Made by a program: the position numbers and the translations under genes. DNA of 64,000 nucleotides from assembly GCA_964440115.1 (NCBI GenBank), contig CAYTPV010000005.1, forward strand, positions 310,001 to 374,000. The letters run 5' to 3'. Below, one piece after another: positions 1 through 8,002 of the stretch. Numbering within the stretch: the first letter of the stretch is position 1; each line of letters starts with the position of its first letter. The DNA comes from JAEWWD01 sp964440115 (GTDB taxonomy: Bacteria; Bacillota; Clostridia; Christensenellales; CAG-138). The notes under the pieces were generated by a model, which saw nothing but the letters and a program-made list of their open reading frames with translations, did no database searches and was not told the DNA's origin.

Positions 1-653
1 TTTGCGTCAAGCAATGCTCCCTTGAGCTGTTCGATTTTACATTTGGTGTAGTATTCATGCGGAGTGATGCCGGTATGCTCCTTGAAAAGCCTGCAAAAAT
101 AGGAAGGGCTTAAGTTGACATGGTGGGCCAGGGCTTCTATGGAGAACCCCTCCCTCCAGTGTTCTTCAATATGCGCGATGGCGTCGAGTATTTCCCCGCG
201 CTCGCGATAGTTATGCTCGCCGAAATAAATATTCACGACATACATGAGCTTGCCGGCCGTATCGGTGACGGGGAAGGAGCAGATGCTTTCAAGATGCATC
301 TGCCGCATGGTGACCGGCAGGCCTAATTCGCGCTTAATGGCATGCACGGGCACGCGCACATCCCGTTCGATAACGGTCTCTCCCGCAAACACACGGCGGA
401 CTTTATCATCCACATCGTATTTTGCAGTGGTGGGGTCTTTGAGTACGTTGTAATGCCCGATCATATCCGCGGCAGATGTATCGAACCTGCGAAGCAGGGC
501 CTCGTTGGCCATCACCATGGTGCCGTCGGGCGCGAAAATCTGCACGGGGTAGGGAACACAAGCGACAAACCGTTCAACAGCCGCCAATTCCGGCGGCCAA
601 GAAGAACGTATCGCGTCTTCCGCAGCGCTTCGTCGCACAGATTTAGCCTCCAT
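1..653 (-). CDS. AraC-family transcriptional regulator with PAS-like sensor (C-terminus cut by window edge)
   Basis: The reading frame starts at ATG 653 and runs off the window start, so at least 217 residues are visible. The first half looks like a PAS-type sensor (VPYPVQIFAPDGTMVMANE). The second half is an AraC helix-turn-helix region, with SPSYFCRLFKEHTGITPHEYY typical of the second helix-turn-helix. An in-frame stop lies about nine codons above the ATG and no better start is present, although the ribosome-binding site is weak. The last part of the AraC domain lies outside the window. The ligand and target are unknown. It is convergent with nothing visible and is separated from metK by an inverted repeat. 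Confidence 0.8.
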   Translation of the reverse strand, partial: MEAKSVRRSAAEDAIRSSWPPELAAVERFVACVPYPVQIFAPDGTMVMANEALLRRFDTSAADMIGHYNVLKDPTTAKYDVDDKVRRVFAGETVIERDVRVPVHAIKRELGLPVTMRQMHLESICSFPVTDTAGKLMYVVNIYFGEHNYRERGEILDAIAHIEEHWREGFSIEALAHHVNLSPSYFCRLFKEHTGITPHEYYTKCKIEQLKGALLDA

Positions 654-735
654 TCTAATAAGGTAAATATGTATCTGTAATTATCATCAACATACCACAG
701 CGATAGCAATATGAAAAGAAGATTCGCGCAAATTG

Positions 736-766
736 CAGAGGCGGCGCAAATTTTGCGCCGCCTCTG
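736..766. terminator. Perfect inverted repeat between metK and the AraC gene
   Basis: A 15-bp perfect inverted repeat (arm CAGAGGCGGCGCAAA) follows the metK stop codon on the minus strand. It is the likely end of the metK transcript. The T-tract after it is weak, so termination is inferred. Confidence 0.6.
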
Positions 767-801
767 TAACAGAATTATGCAGGATTGGAAAGGTGTCCTA
801 T

Positions 802-1980
802 TTACATCCCCAAAGCGCTTTTGAGGGCGTCGATTTTGTCTTCGCGTTCCCAGGGCATTGCGGGGTCTCCGAAATGGCCGTAGGAGGCCGTTCTTTTATA
901 AATGGGGCGACGAAGATCCAGCATGCGGATGATGGCTTCCGGCCTAAGGTCGAACACGCGCTGTACCGCTTCGGATAGCTGTTCATCAGAGACTTTGCCG
1001 GAGCCCTGCGTATCCACCAGTACGGATACGGGACGCGCCACGCCTATGGCGTAAGCCAGCTGGATTTCGCAGCGGGAAGCTAGGCCTGCCGCCACGATGT
1101 TCTTAGCGACATAGCGCGCCGCATAGGCTGCGCTGCGGTCCACCTTTGTGGGGTCCTTTCCCGAGAAAGCGCCGCCGCCGTGGCGGGCGTACCCGCCGTA
1201 GGTATCCACGATGATTTTCCGGCCGGTCAGGCCGGAATCCCCGTGCGGTCCGCCGATAACAAAGCGGCCGGTGGGGTTCACGAGTATGCGCGTTTGTTCG
1301 TCGAGAAGCTCCGCCGGGATGACCGTGCGGATGACATGCTCGGTGATTCCGCGCTCTATTTCGTCATGGGTGACCTCCGGGCTGTGCTGTGAGGAAACAA
1401 CCACCGTATCCACGCGGGCGGGCTTGCCGTCGATATACTCTACTGTCACCTGCGCTTTGCCGTCCGGCCGCAGGAAGGGCAGCGTGCCGTCGCGGCGCGT
1501 CTTGCTCAGGCGGCGTGTCAGGCCGTGCGCAAGGTAAATGGGCAGCGGCATGCGTTCGGGCGTTTCATCGCAGGCAAAGCCGAACATCATACCCTGATCG
1601 CCCGCGCCGGTGTTCAGATCATCTAAGGATTCGCCGCGTTTTGCCTCCAAGGACTTGTCCACACCCATCGCGATATCCGGGGATTGACCGTGGAGCGCGA
1701 CAAGCACCGCGCAGGTGTTGCCGTCGAAGCCGTATTCCGCGTTGTCGTAGCCTATTTCTTTCACCACATCGCGCACAAGCTCGGGAATATCCACATAGCA
1801 GTTGGTCGTAACTTCGCCCATCACCAGCACCATGCCGGTGGTGCAGCAGCATTCGCACGCCACACGGGATTTGGGGTCTTCTTTGAGCATGGCGTCGAGC
1901 ACCGAGTCGGAAATCTGGTCGCAGATTTTGTCGGGATGCCCCTCGGTCACGGATTCAGAGGTAAAAAGCCGTCTTGTCAT
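802..1980 (-). CDS. metK: S-adenosylmethionine synthetase
   Basis: The 392-residue product makes S-adenosylmethionine from methionine and ATP in the cytoplasm. It begins MTRRLFTSESVTEGHPDK, the family's N-terminal signature, and carries the methionine adenosyltransferase signatures GAGDQG and GGGAFSGKD. Length is normal for the family. The start at 1980 was chosen over a longer frame because AGGAGA lies just upstream and because the longer frame would run through the riboswitch terminator. A SAM-I riboswitch precedes the gene, so SAM should shut off its own synthesis. Confidence 0.97.
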   Translation of the reverse strand: MTRRLFTSESVTEGHPDKICDQISDSVLDAMLKEDPKSRVACECCCTTGMVLVMGEVTTNCYVDIPELVRDVVKEIGYDNAEYGFDGNTCAVLVALHGQSPDIAMGVDKSLEAKRGESLDDLNTGAGDQGMMFGFACDETPERMPLPIYLAHGLTRRLSKTRRDGTLPFLRPDGKAQVTVEYIDGKPARVDTVVVSSQHSPEVTHDEIERGITEHVIRTVIPAELLDEQTRILVNPTGRFVIGGPHGDSGLTGRKIIVDTYGGYARHGGGAFSGKDPTKVDRSAAYAARYVAKNIVAAGLASRCEIQLAYAIGVARPVSVLVDTQGSGKVSDEQLSEAVQRVFDLRPEAIIRMLDLRRPIYKRTASYGHFGDPAMPWEREDKIDALKSALGM

Positions 1981-2025
1981 GTTGGTTCTCTCCTGTTCGT
2001 CGTATTTGCGGCAAAAGCCGCAGTC

Positions 2026-2174
2026 AAAAAGCGCCCCGTTCGAGACGAGGCGCTTTGAAGTCACTTTTCTCATCTCCCGGCAGTTGCGCCGCAGGATTTA
2101 GCACCTTGCGCGTACAGCGCAGGTTGCCGGGTTTCATCGGGCCAGTCCCTCAACCGCTCTTGATAAGAGTATGC
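2026..2174 (-). promoter_or_regulatory. SAM-I (S-box) riboswitch with terminator, controlling metK
   Basis: Read on the minus strand, the RNA contains the S-box core TCTTATCAAGAG, GAGGGACTGGCCCGATGAAA, CCCGGCAACC and GGTGCTAAATCC. P1 pairs TCTTATC (2168-2162) with GATGAGA (2074-2068). The terminator is the GC-rich hairpin at 2056-2026 ending in a T-run. The antiterminator is also visible: GAGATGAG (2076-2069) pairs over eight bases with CTCGTCTC (2049-2042), which is part of the terminator stem. P1 and antiterminator share bases, so SAM binding should free the terminator. Confidence 0.96.
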
Positions 2175-2187
2175 AATTGTTGTGCAC

Positions 2188-2216
2188 ATTGTAGCACGCG
2201 ACATATTTCGCGTCAA
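2188..2216 (-). promoter_or_regulatory. Promoter for metK riboswitch transcript
   Basis: On the minus strand TTGACG and TACAAT are separated by 17 bases. The predicted start lies just before the riboswitch P1 stem. Confidence 0.75.
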
Positions 2217-2244
2217 CGCTTTTTTACAGGTACAGGCATTTCCT

Positions 2245-2273
2245 TTGCAGGCCGCGAGGGGGAAGTATATAAT
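2245..2273 (+). promoter_or_regulatory. Promoter for the TtcA-like gene
   Basis: TTGCAG, 17 bases, then a consensus TATAAT. It is divergent from the metK promoter. Confidence 0.75.
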
Positions 2274-2304
2274 GGATTGACCCGTCTGGGGGAGGAGAAA
2301 CCGT

Positions 2305-3075
2305 ATGAAACATGTATTAGGCTGCATCCGCAGGGCGGACGAACGGTATCATATGCTGCGCGACGGCGATAAAGTCTGCGTGGGCGTATCCGGTGGAAAG
2401 GACAGCATGCTGCTTATGGAAGGGTTAAGCATGTACCGGCAGTTTTCCAAAGCGCGCTTTGAGCTGTGTGCTGTCACGCTGGATCTGGGGCTGGGCAGCC
2501 CGGATTTTACCCCCATGCTGGAATTCGCGAAAAGCATAGGCGTGCCGCTCGAAATTCACAAAACGCGCATCGGCGAACTGGTTTTTGATGTGAGAAAAGA
2601 AACGCATCCCTGCGCGCTGTGCGCCAAGCTTCGGCGTGGCGCGCTCAATAACGCGGCTGTAGCGCTCGGGTGCAATAAAGTGGCGCTGGGGCACAACCGC
2701 GAGGATGTGCTGGAAACGCTGCTCATGAGCCTGCTCTATGAAGGCCGCATGAATACGTTCGGCCCCGTTACTTATATGACGCGCGCGGGCGTTACGCTGA
2801 TCCGTCCGTTCGTACGCCTTGAAGAAAAATACATCATAGGCGCGGTGAAAGCGCGCAATATTCCCATTTTGGCATCCCCATGCCCCGCGGCGGGCAAAAC
2901 AAAGCGGGAGGATATGAAGGCGCTGCTGACACATCTGCGCACCATAGTGCCTGATGCGTCCGAAAAGCTCATGGGCGCTATCGCGGATACGGAAAAGTAT
3001 GGCCTGTGGGACAGGCTCAGGTTGCCGCCGGAAAGCTCTTGCAATGAACAATGCATCATGCAAAATCAACAATGA
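2305..3075 (+). CDS. TtcA-like PP-loop ATPase (tRNA thiolation family)
   Basis: The 256-residue protein has the PP-loop SGGKDS near residue 30 and a CALC cysteine pair near residue 107, as in TtcA-type enzymes that adenylate tRNA bases before sulfur insertion. The motif GHNREDVLETLLMSLLYEGR is also typical of TtcA/TilS relatives. A strong GGAGGAG site precedes ATG 2305. The last dozen codons (NEQCIMQNQQ) read through an AATGAACAATG-type repeat, so the natural C-terminus may have been replaced by repeat sequence. The family is clear. Whether the substrate is cytidine-32 of tRNA cannot be told from sequence. Confidence 0.85.
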   Translation: MKHVLGCIRRADERYHMLRDGDKVCVGVSGGKDSMLLMEGLSMYRQFSKARFELCAVTLDLGLGSPDFTPMLEFAKSIGVPLEIHKTRIGELVFDVRKETHPCALCAKLRRGALNNAAVALGCNKVALGHNREDVLETLLMSLLYEGRMNTFGPVTYMTRAGVTLIRPFVRLEEKYIIGAVKARNIPILASPCPAAGKTKREDMKALLTHLRTIVPDASEKLMGAIADTEKYGLWDRLRLPPESSCNEQCIMQNQQ

Positions 3076-3116
3076 AAGAAAGTGCGGTTTTTGTGCCGCA
3101 CTCATATCATCAATTG

Positions 3117-3146
3117 AGCCCATGTTTCGTTTGAAACATGGGCTTT
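3117..3146. terminator. Bidirectional terminator between the TtcA-like gene and cysK
   Basis: A 12-bp perfect stem (AGCCCATGTTTC and its complement) with a 4-base loop lies between two convergent genes. A second, shorter hairpin (AGTGCGG arm) sits at 3081-3102. Confidence 0.75.
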
Positions 3147-3163
3147 ACTGATATCCCAAAATA

Positions 3164-4096
3164 CTATTCAGAAAACAGTGGCGTGGACAGATACCGCTCG
3201 CCCGTATCCGGCAGTATGACTACGATCGTCTTGCCCGCGTTTTCGGGACGCTTTGCAAGTTCCGTCGCCGCCCACACGGCAGCGCCGGAGGAAATACCTA
3301 TGAGCAGGCCTTCCGCCCTCGAAAGTTCGCGTCCTGCCGCGAATGCGTCCTCATTCTTTACGCGGATGATTTCGTCGTAGATGCCCGTGTTGAGCACCTG
3401 GGGAACGAATCCCGCGCCGATGCCCTGAATTTTATGCGAGCCGGAACGGCCTTCGGAAAGCACGGGGGAGTCGTTGGGTTCCACGGCGACCACTTTGATG
3501 CTGGGATTCTTAGATTTCAGGTATTCTCCCACGCCGGTCAGCGTGCCACCGGTGCCAACGCCTGCTACGAAAATATCCACTTTGCCGTCGGTATCTTCAA
3601 AGATCTCGGGGCCCGTCGTGGCCCTGTGAATGGCGGGGTTGGCCGGGTTGTCAAACTGCCCCGGTACGAATGAATTCTCGATTTCCTGCGCCAGCTCGTT
3701 TGCTTTCGCGATTGCGCCGCCCATTCCCTTTGCGCCTTCGGTAAGCACCAGTTCCGCGCCGTAGGCCTTCAACAGGTTGCGGCGTTCCACGCTCATGGTT
3801 TCCGGCATGGTCAGTATGATGCGATAGCCCCGCGCCGCCGCCACAGACGCGAGGCCGATGCCGGTATTGCCGCTTGTGGGCTCGATGATGACCGAGCCGG
3901 GTTTTAATACACCCTTTTTCTCCGCGTCCTCAACCATGGCCTTTGCGATACGGTCCTTCACGCTGCCCGCGGGATTGAAATATTCCAGCTTGCCGATCAC
4001 CGTGGCTTTCAGATCGTGCCTTTTTGCATAATTGGAAAGCTCCAGCAGCGGCGTTTTGCCGATAAGATCCGTCAGGCTCCTGTATACCTTTGACAT
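3164..4096 (-). CDS. cysK: Cysteine synthase A (O-acetylserine sulfhydrylase)
   Basis: The 310-residue PLP enzyme makes cysteine from O-acetylserine and sulfide. The PLP lysine lies in PAGSVKDRIA, and EPTSGNTGIGLA and GVGTGGTLTG (phosphate loop) are all present. Start 4096 was chosen because GGAGG lies 7 bases upstream; the longer frame has no site. It is divergent from the Rrf2 regulator gene at 4281, with an inverted repeat between the two promoters, which fits CymR-type cysteine control. Confidence 0.96.
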   Translation of the reverse strand: MSKVYRSLTDLIGKTPLLELSNYAKRHDLKATVIGKLEYFNPAGSVKDRIAKAMVEDAEKKGVLKPGSVIIEPTSGNTGIGLASVAAARGYRIILTMPETMSVERRNLLKAYGAELVLTEGAKGMGGAIAKANELAQEIENSFVPGQFDNPANPAIHRATTGPEIFEDTDGKVDIFVAGVGTGGTLTGVGEYLKSKNPSIKVVAVEPNDSPVLSEGRSGSHKIQGIGAGFVPQVLNTGIYDEIIRVKNEDAFAAGRELSRAEGLLIGISSGAAVWAATELAKRPENAGKTIVVILPDTGERYLSTPLFSE

Positions 4097-4137
4097 AGCA
4101 AAACCTCCAATAGAATAAATCATATATGTTTAATATG

Positions 4138-4166
4138 ATATTAACGCCCGAATGGTTCCTTGTCAA
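4138..4166 (-). promoter_or_regulatory. cysK promoter
   Basis: On the minus strand TTGACA and TAATAT are separated by 17 bases. Confidence 0.8.
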
Positions 4167-4178
4167 TACCCTACCATG

Positions 4179-4206
4179 CTATTATATACTAATTTTATAG
4201 GAATAG
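4179..4206. promoter_or_regulatory. Candidate CymR operator (AT-rich inverted repeat)
   Basis: The 28-bp stretch starts CTATT and ends AATAG and is an imperfect palindrome around CTAATTTTATAGG. It lies between the -35 boxes of the divergent cysK and cymR promoters. AT-rich dyads of this kind are typical of Rrf2-family sites. Binding is inferred. Confidence 0.5.
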
Positions 4207-4213
4207 TGGGCTA

Positions 4214-4242
4214 TTGACAACATTCCTTTGATACAATATCAT
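4214..4242 (+). promoter_or_regulatory. cymR operon promoter
   Basis: A consensus TTGACA is followed after 17 bases by TATCAT. Confidence 0.8.
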
Positions 4243-4280
4243 AAAATGCATACGAAACAAGTATGAAATGGGGTTTTTCC

Positions 4281-4727
4281 ATGAGGATATCCGCCAAAGG
4301 ACGTTATGCGCTCGCCGCCATGATCCATATGGCGCAGCACACCGGCACCGGCGAATACATTACGGTGATCAGCATATCCGAAACACTCGGCATATCCAAA
4401 ATATATCTTGAGCAGGTATTTTCCCTGCTCAAACGCGGCGAACTTGTCAATTCGGTAAAGGGCGCGCAGGGCGGTTATCAGCTGACTAGAATGCCTAAGG
4501 AGATTACCGCCTACGATGTACTTTCGGCAGTGGAGCTTTCGCTGTTTGAAAAAACGGAAGATACCGTAGCGGATAAATCCGCCGAAATGGATAAGGCCAT
4601 GCGCCTGGCGGTATTTGAACCGCTTGAGCAGGCGGCAAGGGCCTCTCTGCAGGGCGTTACGCTCTACGATCTCACTGTTGAAACCGAAAAGCAAAAATCC
4701 GCTCAAAGCTTGATGTACTTTATTTAG
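4281..4727 (+). CDS. cymR: Rrf2-family regulator, CymR-like
   Basis: The 148-residue protein begins MRISAKGRYALAAMIHMA, the signature of the Rrf2 winged helix. The recognition region SETLGISKIYLEQVFSLLKR and the GAQGGYQL wing follow. It lacks the three clustered cysteines of the Fe-S sensors IscR and NsrR, which points to a CymR-type regulator. In Bacillus, CymR senses cysteine status with CysK as partner. Here it sits opposite cysK and heads an operon with two sulfur-amino-acid enzymes, so the same role is inferred. Start 4281 follows GGGG at a sensible distance; an ATG six codons earlier has no site. Confidence 0.85.
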   Translation: MRISAKGRYALAAMIHMAQHTGTGEYITVISISETLGISKIYLEQVFSLLKRGELVNSVKGAQGGYQLTRMPKEITAYDVLSAVELSLFEKTEDTVADKSAEMDKAMRLAVFEPLEQAARASLQGVTLYDLTVETEKQKSAQSLMYFI

Positions 4728-4739
4728 AGGAGAACGAAA

Positions 4740-5879
4740 ATGGAACTATCCACTACCTGTATCCATGGAAACCAAAAGAAATATGACTCCATGGGTTCTA
4801 TCAGTGTACCCATTTTTCAAACGGCAACATTTGCCCACCCCGGCGTAGGGCAAAGTACGGGTTACGATTATTCCCGGCTGCAAAATCCTACCCGTGAGCA
4901 TCTGGAACACACGGTGGCGCTGCTTGAGGGCGGCCACGACGCCATGGCGTTCGCAACAGGCATGGCCTCTATTGCTGCGCTGATGGAGCTGTTTTCGCCC
5001 GGGGATCATATCATCGCTTCGGATGACCTGTACGGCGGTTCCTACAGGCTGTTTGCTAATATATCCGTCAAAAACGGCATAGCCTTTGATTTTGTCAACA
5101 CCTGCGATGTTTCCAATATTGAAAAGTGCATCCGGGATAACACCCGCGCGATCTATATTGAGACCCCCAGCAACCCCATGATGCTGGTTACGGATATCGC
5201 TGCGGCGGCGCGGCTTGCAAAAAGCCGCAACCTGCTGCTGATCGTCGACAATACGTTTCTGACGCCCTATTACCAGCGGCCCATTGCGCTGGGCGCAGAT
5301 ATCGTCACGCACAGCGCGACCAAATATCTGGGCGGCCACAATGATTTGCTTGCGGGGTTTCTTATTACCGCCAATCCCGCCTTGTCTGAGCGTCTGCGTT
5401 TTATTTTCAAATCCACAGGCGGCTGTCTTGCGCCTTTTGACAGCTGGCTGTTGACCCGCGGGCTCAAGACGCTCGCCGTACGCATGGACAGGCAGCAAGA
5501 AAACGCACTGCGTATCGCAAGTTGGCTGCGTGAGCAAAAGCGGATCAAGGCCGTGCACTATGTCGGTCTGCCCGATCATCCGCAGTATGACTTATCCAAA
5601 CGGCAGGCGTCCGGTTTCGGCGCGATGCTTTCTTTTGAAACCGACTGCGAACAAACGGCCATACGCATACTCGAGCGTGTTTCCCTGATACAGTATGCGG
5701 AAAGTCTTGGCGGCGTGGAATCTCTTATTACTTACCCCATGCTGCAAACGCATGCCGATGTGCCCAAAGAAAAGCGGGAAGCGCAGGGCATCAACGAGCG
5801 GCTGTTGCGCCTTTCGGTGGGGCTGGAAGATGTCGGGGATCTGATCAACGATCTTGATAACGCACTGACGGAGGAATAA
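4740..5879 (+). CDS. Trans-sulfuration PLP enzyme (cystathionine gamma-lyase/gamma-synthase family)
   Basis: The 379-residue Cys/Met-metabolism enzyme shows the family's PLP lysine motif SATKYLGGHND and the SxNPT-like stretch DYSRLQNPTREHLE. It lies 12 bases after cymR and one base before the MalY/PatB gene, so it is in the cymR operon. Sequence alone does not separate MccB (cystathionine to cysteine), MetB or MetI. CymR control makes reverse trans-sulfuration (MccB-like) the more likely job. Confidence 0.85.
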   Translation: MELSTTCIHGNQKKYDSMGSISVPIFQTATFAHPGVGQSTGYDYSRLQNPTREHLEHTVALLEGGHDAMAFATGMASIAALMELFSPGDHIIASDDLYGGSYRLFANISVKNGIAFDFVNTCDVSNIEKCIRDNTRAIYIETPSNPMMLVTDIAAAARLAKSRNLLLIVDNTFLTPYYQRPIALGADIVTHSATKYLGGHNDLLAGFLITANPALSERLRFIFKSTGGCLAPFDSWLLTRGLKTLAVRMDRQQENALRIASWLREQKRIKAVHYVGLPDHPQYDLSKRQASGFGAMLSFETDCEQTAIRILERVSLIQYAESLGGVESLITYPMLQTHADVPKEKREAQGINERLLRLSVGLEDVGDLINDLDNALTEE

Positions 5880-5880
5880 G

Positions 5881-7050
5881 ATGCCTTACAATTTTGATGA
5901 GCTGATTGAACGAAAGAATACTGACTCACTGAAGTACGACTTTGCGCTGCAGCGCAAAAAGCCCGACGGACTGCTGCCCATGTGGGTAGCCGATATGGAT
6001 TTTCGCACGCCGCAGTGCGTGATCGACGCGCTTGTGGAGCGCAGCCGCCACGGCATATTCGGCTACAGCGAAAGCGGCGAAGCATATTTCTTAGCTGTGC
6101 AGCGCTGGTATGCGCAGCACTTCGGTTGGATGCCCAAGCCGGAATGGATCATCAAAACGCCGGGCATCGTGTTCGCAATCTGCGCCGCCATGCGGTCGCT
6201 CACACAAAAGGGCGATGCTGTGCTCATACAGCCGCCGGTGTATTACCCGTTCGCGGCGTGCGTCAGGGATAACGAACGCAAACTGGTAGAAAATCAGCTG
6301 GTATACGCGGATGGCCGGTATTCCATCGATTTTGAGGACTTCGAGCGCAAAATCGTGGAAAACGACGTCAAGATGTTTCTTCTCTGCAGCCCGCATAACC
6401 CTGTGGGCAGGGTTTGGACCAAAGAAGAACTGCTGCGCTTAGGCGATATCTGCCTTGCGCACAATGTCATCGTGGTATCCGACGAGATCCATTCGGATTT
6501 TGTATATCAGGGCAGGCATACCGTGTTCGCAAGCCTGCGGCCGGAATACGAGCAAAACTGCATCGTCTGCACCGCGCCTTCCAAAACGTTCAATCTCGCG
6601 GGACTGCAGATTTCCAACATATTCATTCCCAACAGGGACATGCGGCGCAAAGTGTGGCGCGAGATCTACAGCGCGGGCTACGATCAGCTCAACACCATGG
6701 GCATGGTCGCTTGCAAGGCGGCGTACGAGGGCGGTCGTGAATGGCTGAACGACCTGCTGCGGTATCTTGCGGGGAATATTGCCTATATCCGCGATTTCCT
6801 TAAGGATCTGCCCCAGATCAAACTGGTGGAGCCGGAAGGAACTTACCTCGTATGGCTCGACTGCAGCGCGCTCAATATGACGGATGAACAGCTCAAGGTA
6901 TTTATCGAGCAAAAGGCTGGGCTGTGGCTGGATGAAGGAATTATGTTCGGCCATGGCGGCGAAGGATTTGTACGCGTGAACATCGCCTGCCAGCGCTCGG
7001 TTGTGGAGCGCGCGTTCACCCAGCTCGCGGCTGCGGTGCGCGGGAGATAA
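5881..7050 (+). CDS. patB: MalY/PatB-type cystathionine beta-lyase
   Basis: The 389-residue class I/II aminotransferase-fold enzyme has LPMWVADMDF near its start, a hallmark of the MalY/PatB family, then SPHNPVGRVW, VVSDEIHSDF and the PLP lysine in APSKTFNLAGL. The expected reaction is release of pyruvate, ammonia and a thiol from cystathionine or cysteine. It starts one base after the preceding stop codon, so the two are translationally linked. A strong terminator follows. Confidence 0.9.
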   Translation: MPYNFDELIERKNTDSLKYDFALQRKKPDGLLPMWVADMDFRTPQCVIDALVERSRHGIFGYSESGEAYFLAVQRWYAQHFGWMPKPEWIIKTPGIVFAICAAMRSLTQKGDAVLIQPPVYYPFAACVRDNERKLVENQLVYADGRYSIDFEDFERKIVENDVKMFLLCSPHNPVGRVWTKEELLRLGDICLAHNVIVVSDEIHSDFVYQGRHTVFASLRPEYEQNCIVCTAPSKTFNLAGLQISNIFIPNRDMRRKVWREIYSAGYDQLNTMGMVACKAAYEGGREWLNDLLRYLAGNIAYIRDFLKDLPQIKLVEPEGTYLVWLDCSALNMTDEQLKVFIEQKAGLWLDEGIMFGHGGEGFVRVNIACQRSVVERAFTQLAAAVRGR

Positions 7051-7071
7051 TCTACGCAGAACTCTCTAGAG

Positions 7072-7103
7072 AAAAAATGCCGGTTTTTGCCCGGCATTTT
7101 TTC
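7072..7103 (+). terminator. Terminator of the cymR operon
   Basis: The stem AAAAAATGCCGG pairs with CCGGCATTTTTT around a short loop, ending in a T-run. Confidence 0.9.
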
Positions 7104-7176
7104 ATGTTCACCCGTCCCTGTTTCACTGCATAGGATAGTGCAAAACGTGCGGCAGCTGCCGCGATAAGGAGGGTCC

Positions 7177-7710
7177 ATGCCGGATCAATGGCGCGGTGAT
7201 GGGTACGTAGTGGTTCCTTATGACAGAGAGAAAGCGGTAGAATATGCGCACCGGTGGGCGTTCTCTCGCAATCCCTCCTATTATGATTTTTCCAAGCTTG
7301 GCGGCGACTGCACCAGCTTTGCTTCCCAATGCGTGTATGCGGGCGCGGGCATCATGAACTTCAAGCCGGTGCTCGGCTGGTATTATGTCAATTCGGGCAA
7401 CCGAAGCCCAAGCTGGACGGGCGTGGGGTATTTCTATAACTTCATGGTCAATAACCGCACGGGCGTGGGGCCGTTTATGGAAGAAGTCCCAATAAACCGC
7501 GTGCAGCCGGGCGATATCATACAGATCAAATTCGACAGACCTTACTATGAGCATAACCCCGTGGTGGTATCGGTTGGCACAGTACCGGACCCATCAAATA
7601 TACTCGTGGCCGCGCATACGTACGATGCGGATAATCGGCCGCTCGATACGTATCCGTTCACCCAGCTTCGTCCTCTGCATGTGCTCGGCGTGCGCAGACC
7701 AAAGAGATAG
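7177..7710 (+). CDS. Amidase_6-domain protein, no signal peptide
   Basis: The 177-residue protein matches the Amidase_6 (putative amidase) family throughout. GGDCTSFASQC holds the presumed catalytic cysteine near residue 46, and AAHTYDADNRPL holds the presumed histidine near residue 150. The aromatic GWYYVNSGNRSPSW stretch is also typical. AAGGAGGG precedes ATG 7177. The first 25 residues are polar, so no export signal is visible. Related proteins are often fused to secreted domains; this one is the bare domain. The substrate is unknown. Confidence 0.75.
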   Translation: MPDQWRGDGYVVVPYDREKAVEYAHRWAFSRNPSYYDFSKLGGDCTSFASQCVYAGAGIMNFKPVLGWYYVNSGNRSPSWTGVGYFYNFMVNNRTGVGPFMEEVPINRVQPGDIIQIKFDRPYYEHNPVVVSVGTVPDPSNILVAAHTYDADNRPLDTYPFTQLRPLHVLGVRRPKR

Positions 7711-7886
7711 GCTGCGGCCGCGGCTGGCAAATGCTGTGCGGTGACTGTACGGACAAGCCGTATACGGGTATTTGCAAGTGAGCGACGGCTCATAGTTATG
7801 CGTAACAAATTATGGCAGGCAGCTCCATAAATTTGGTGGATCACAGCAAATTGTGTCCTAGATATGGCGCGTAAGCGGCATATTTG

Positions 7887-7915
7887 TTGCATTGTATAGG
7901 GCGGCATGGTATACT
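7887..7915 (+). promoter_or_regulatory. Promoter of the oxoamine synthase fusion gene
   Basis: TTGCAT, 17 bases, TATACT, giving a leader of about 80 bases before ATG 8003. The rest of the interval 7711-8002 shows no gene. Confidence 0.75.
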
Positions 7916-8002
7916 TTTGTGTGTTCTGTATATTTTTTTGTAATTTAATTGCACGAACCCCTGGAATTATACTGTATATTTATTCATTTTGGAGGAATTA
8001 AC

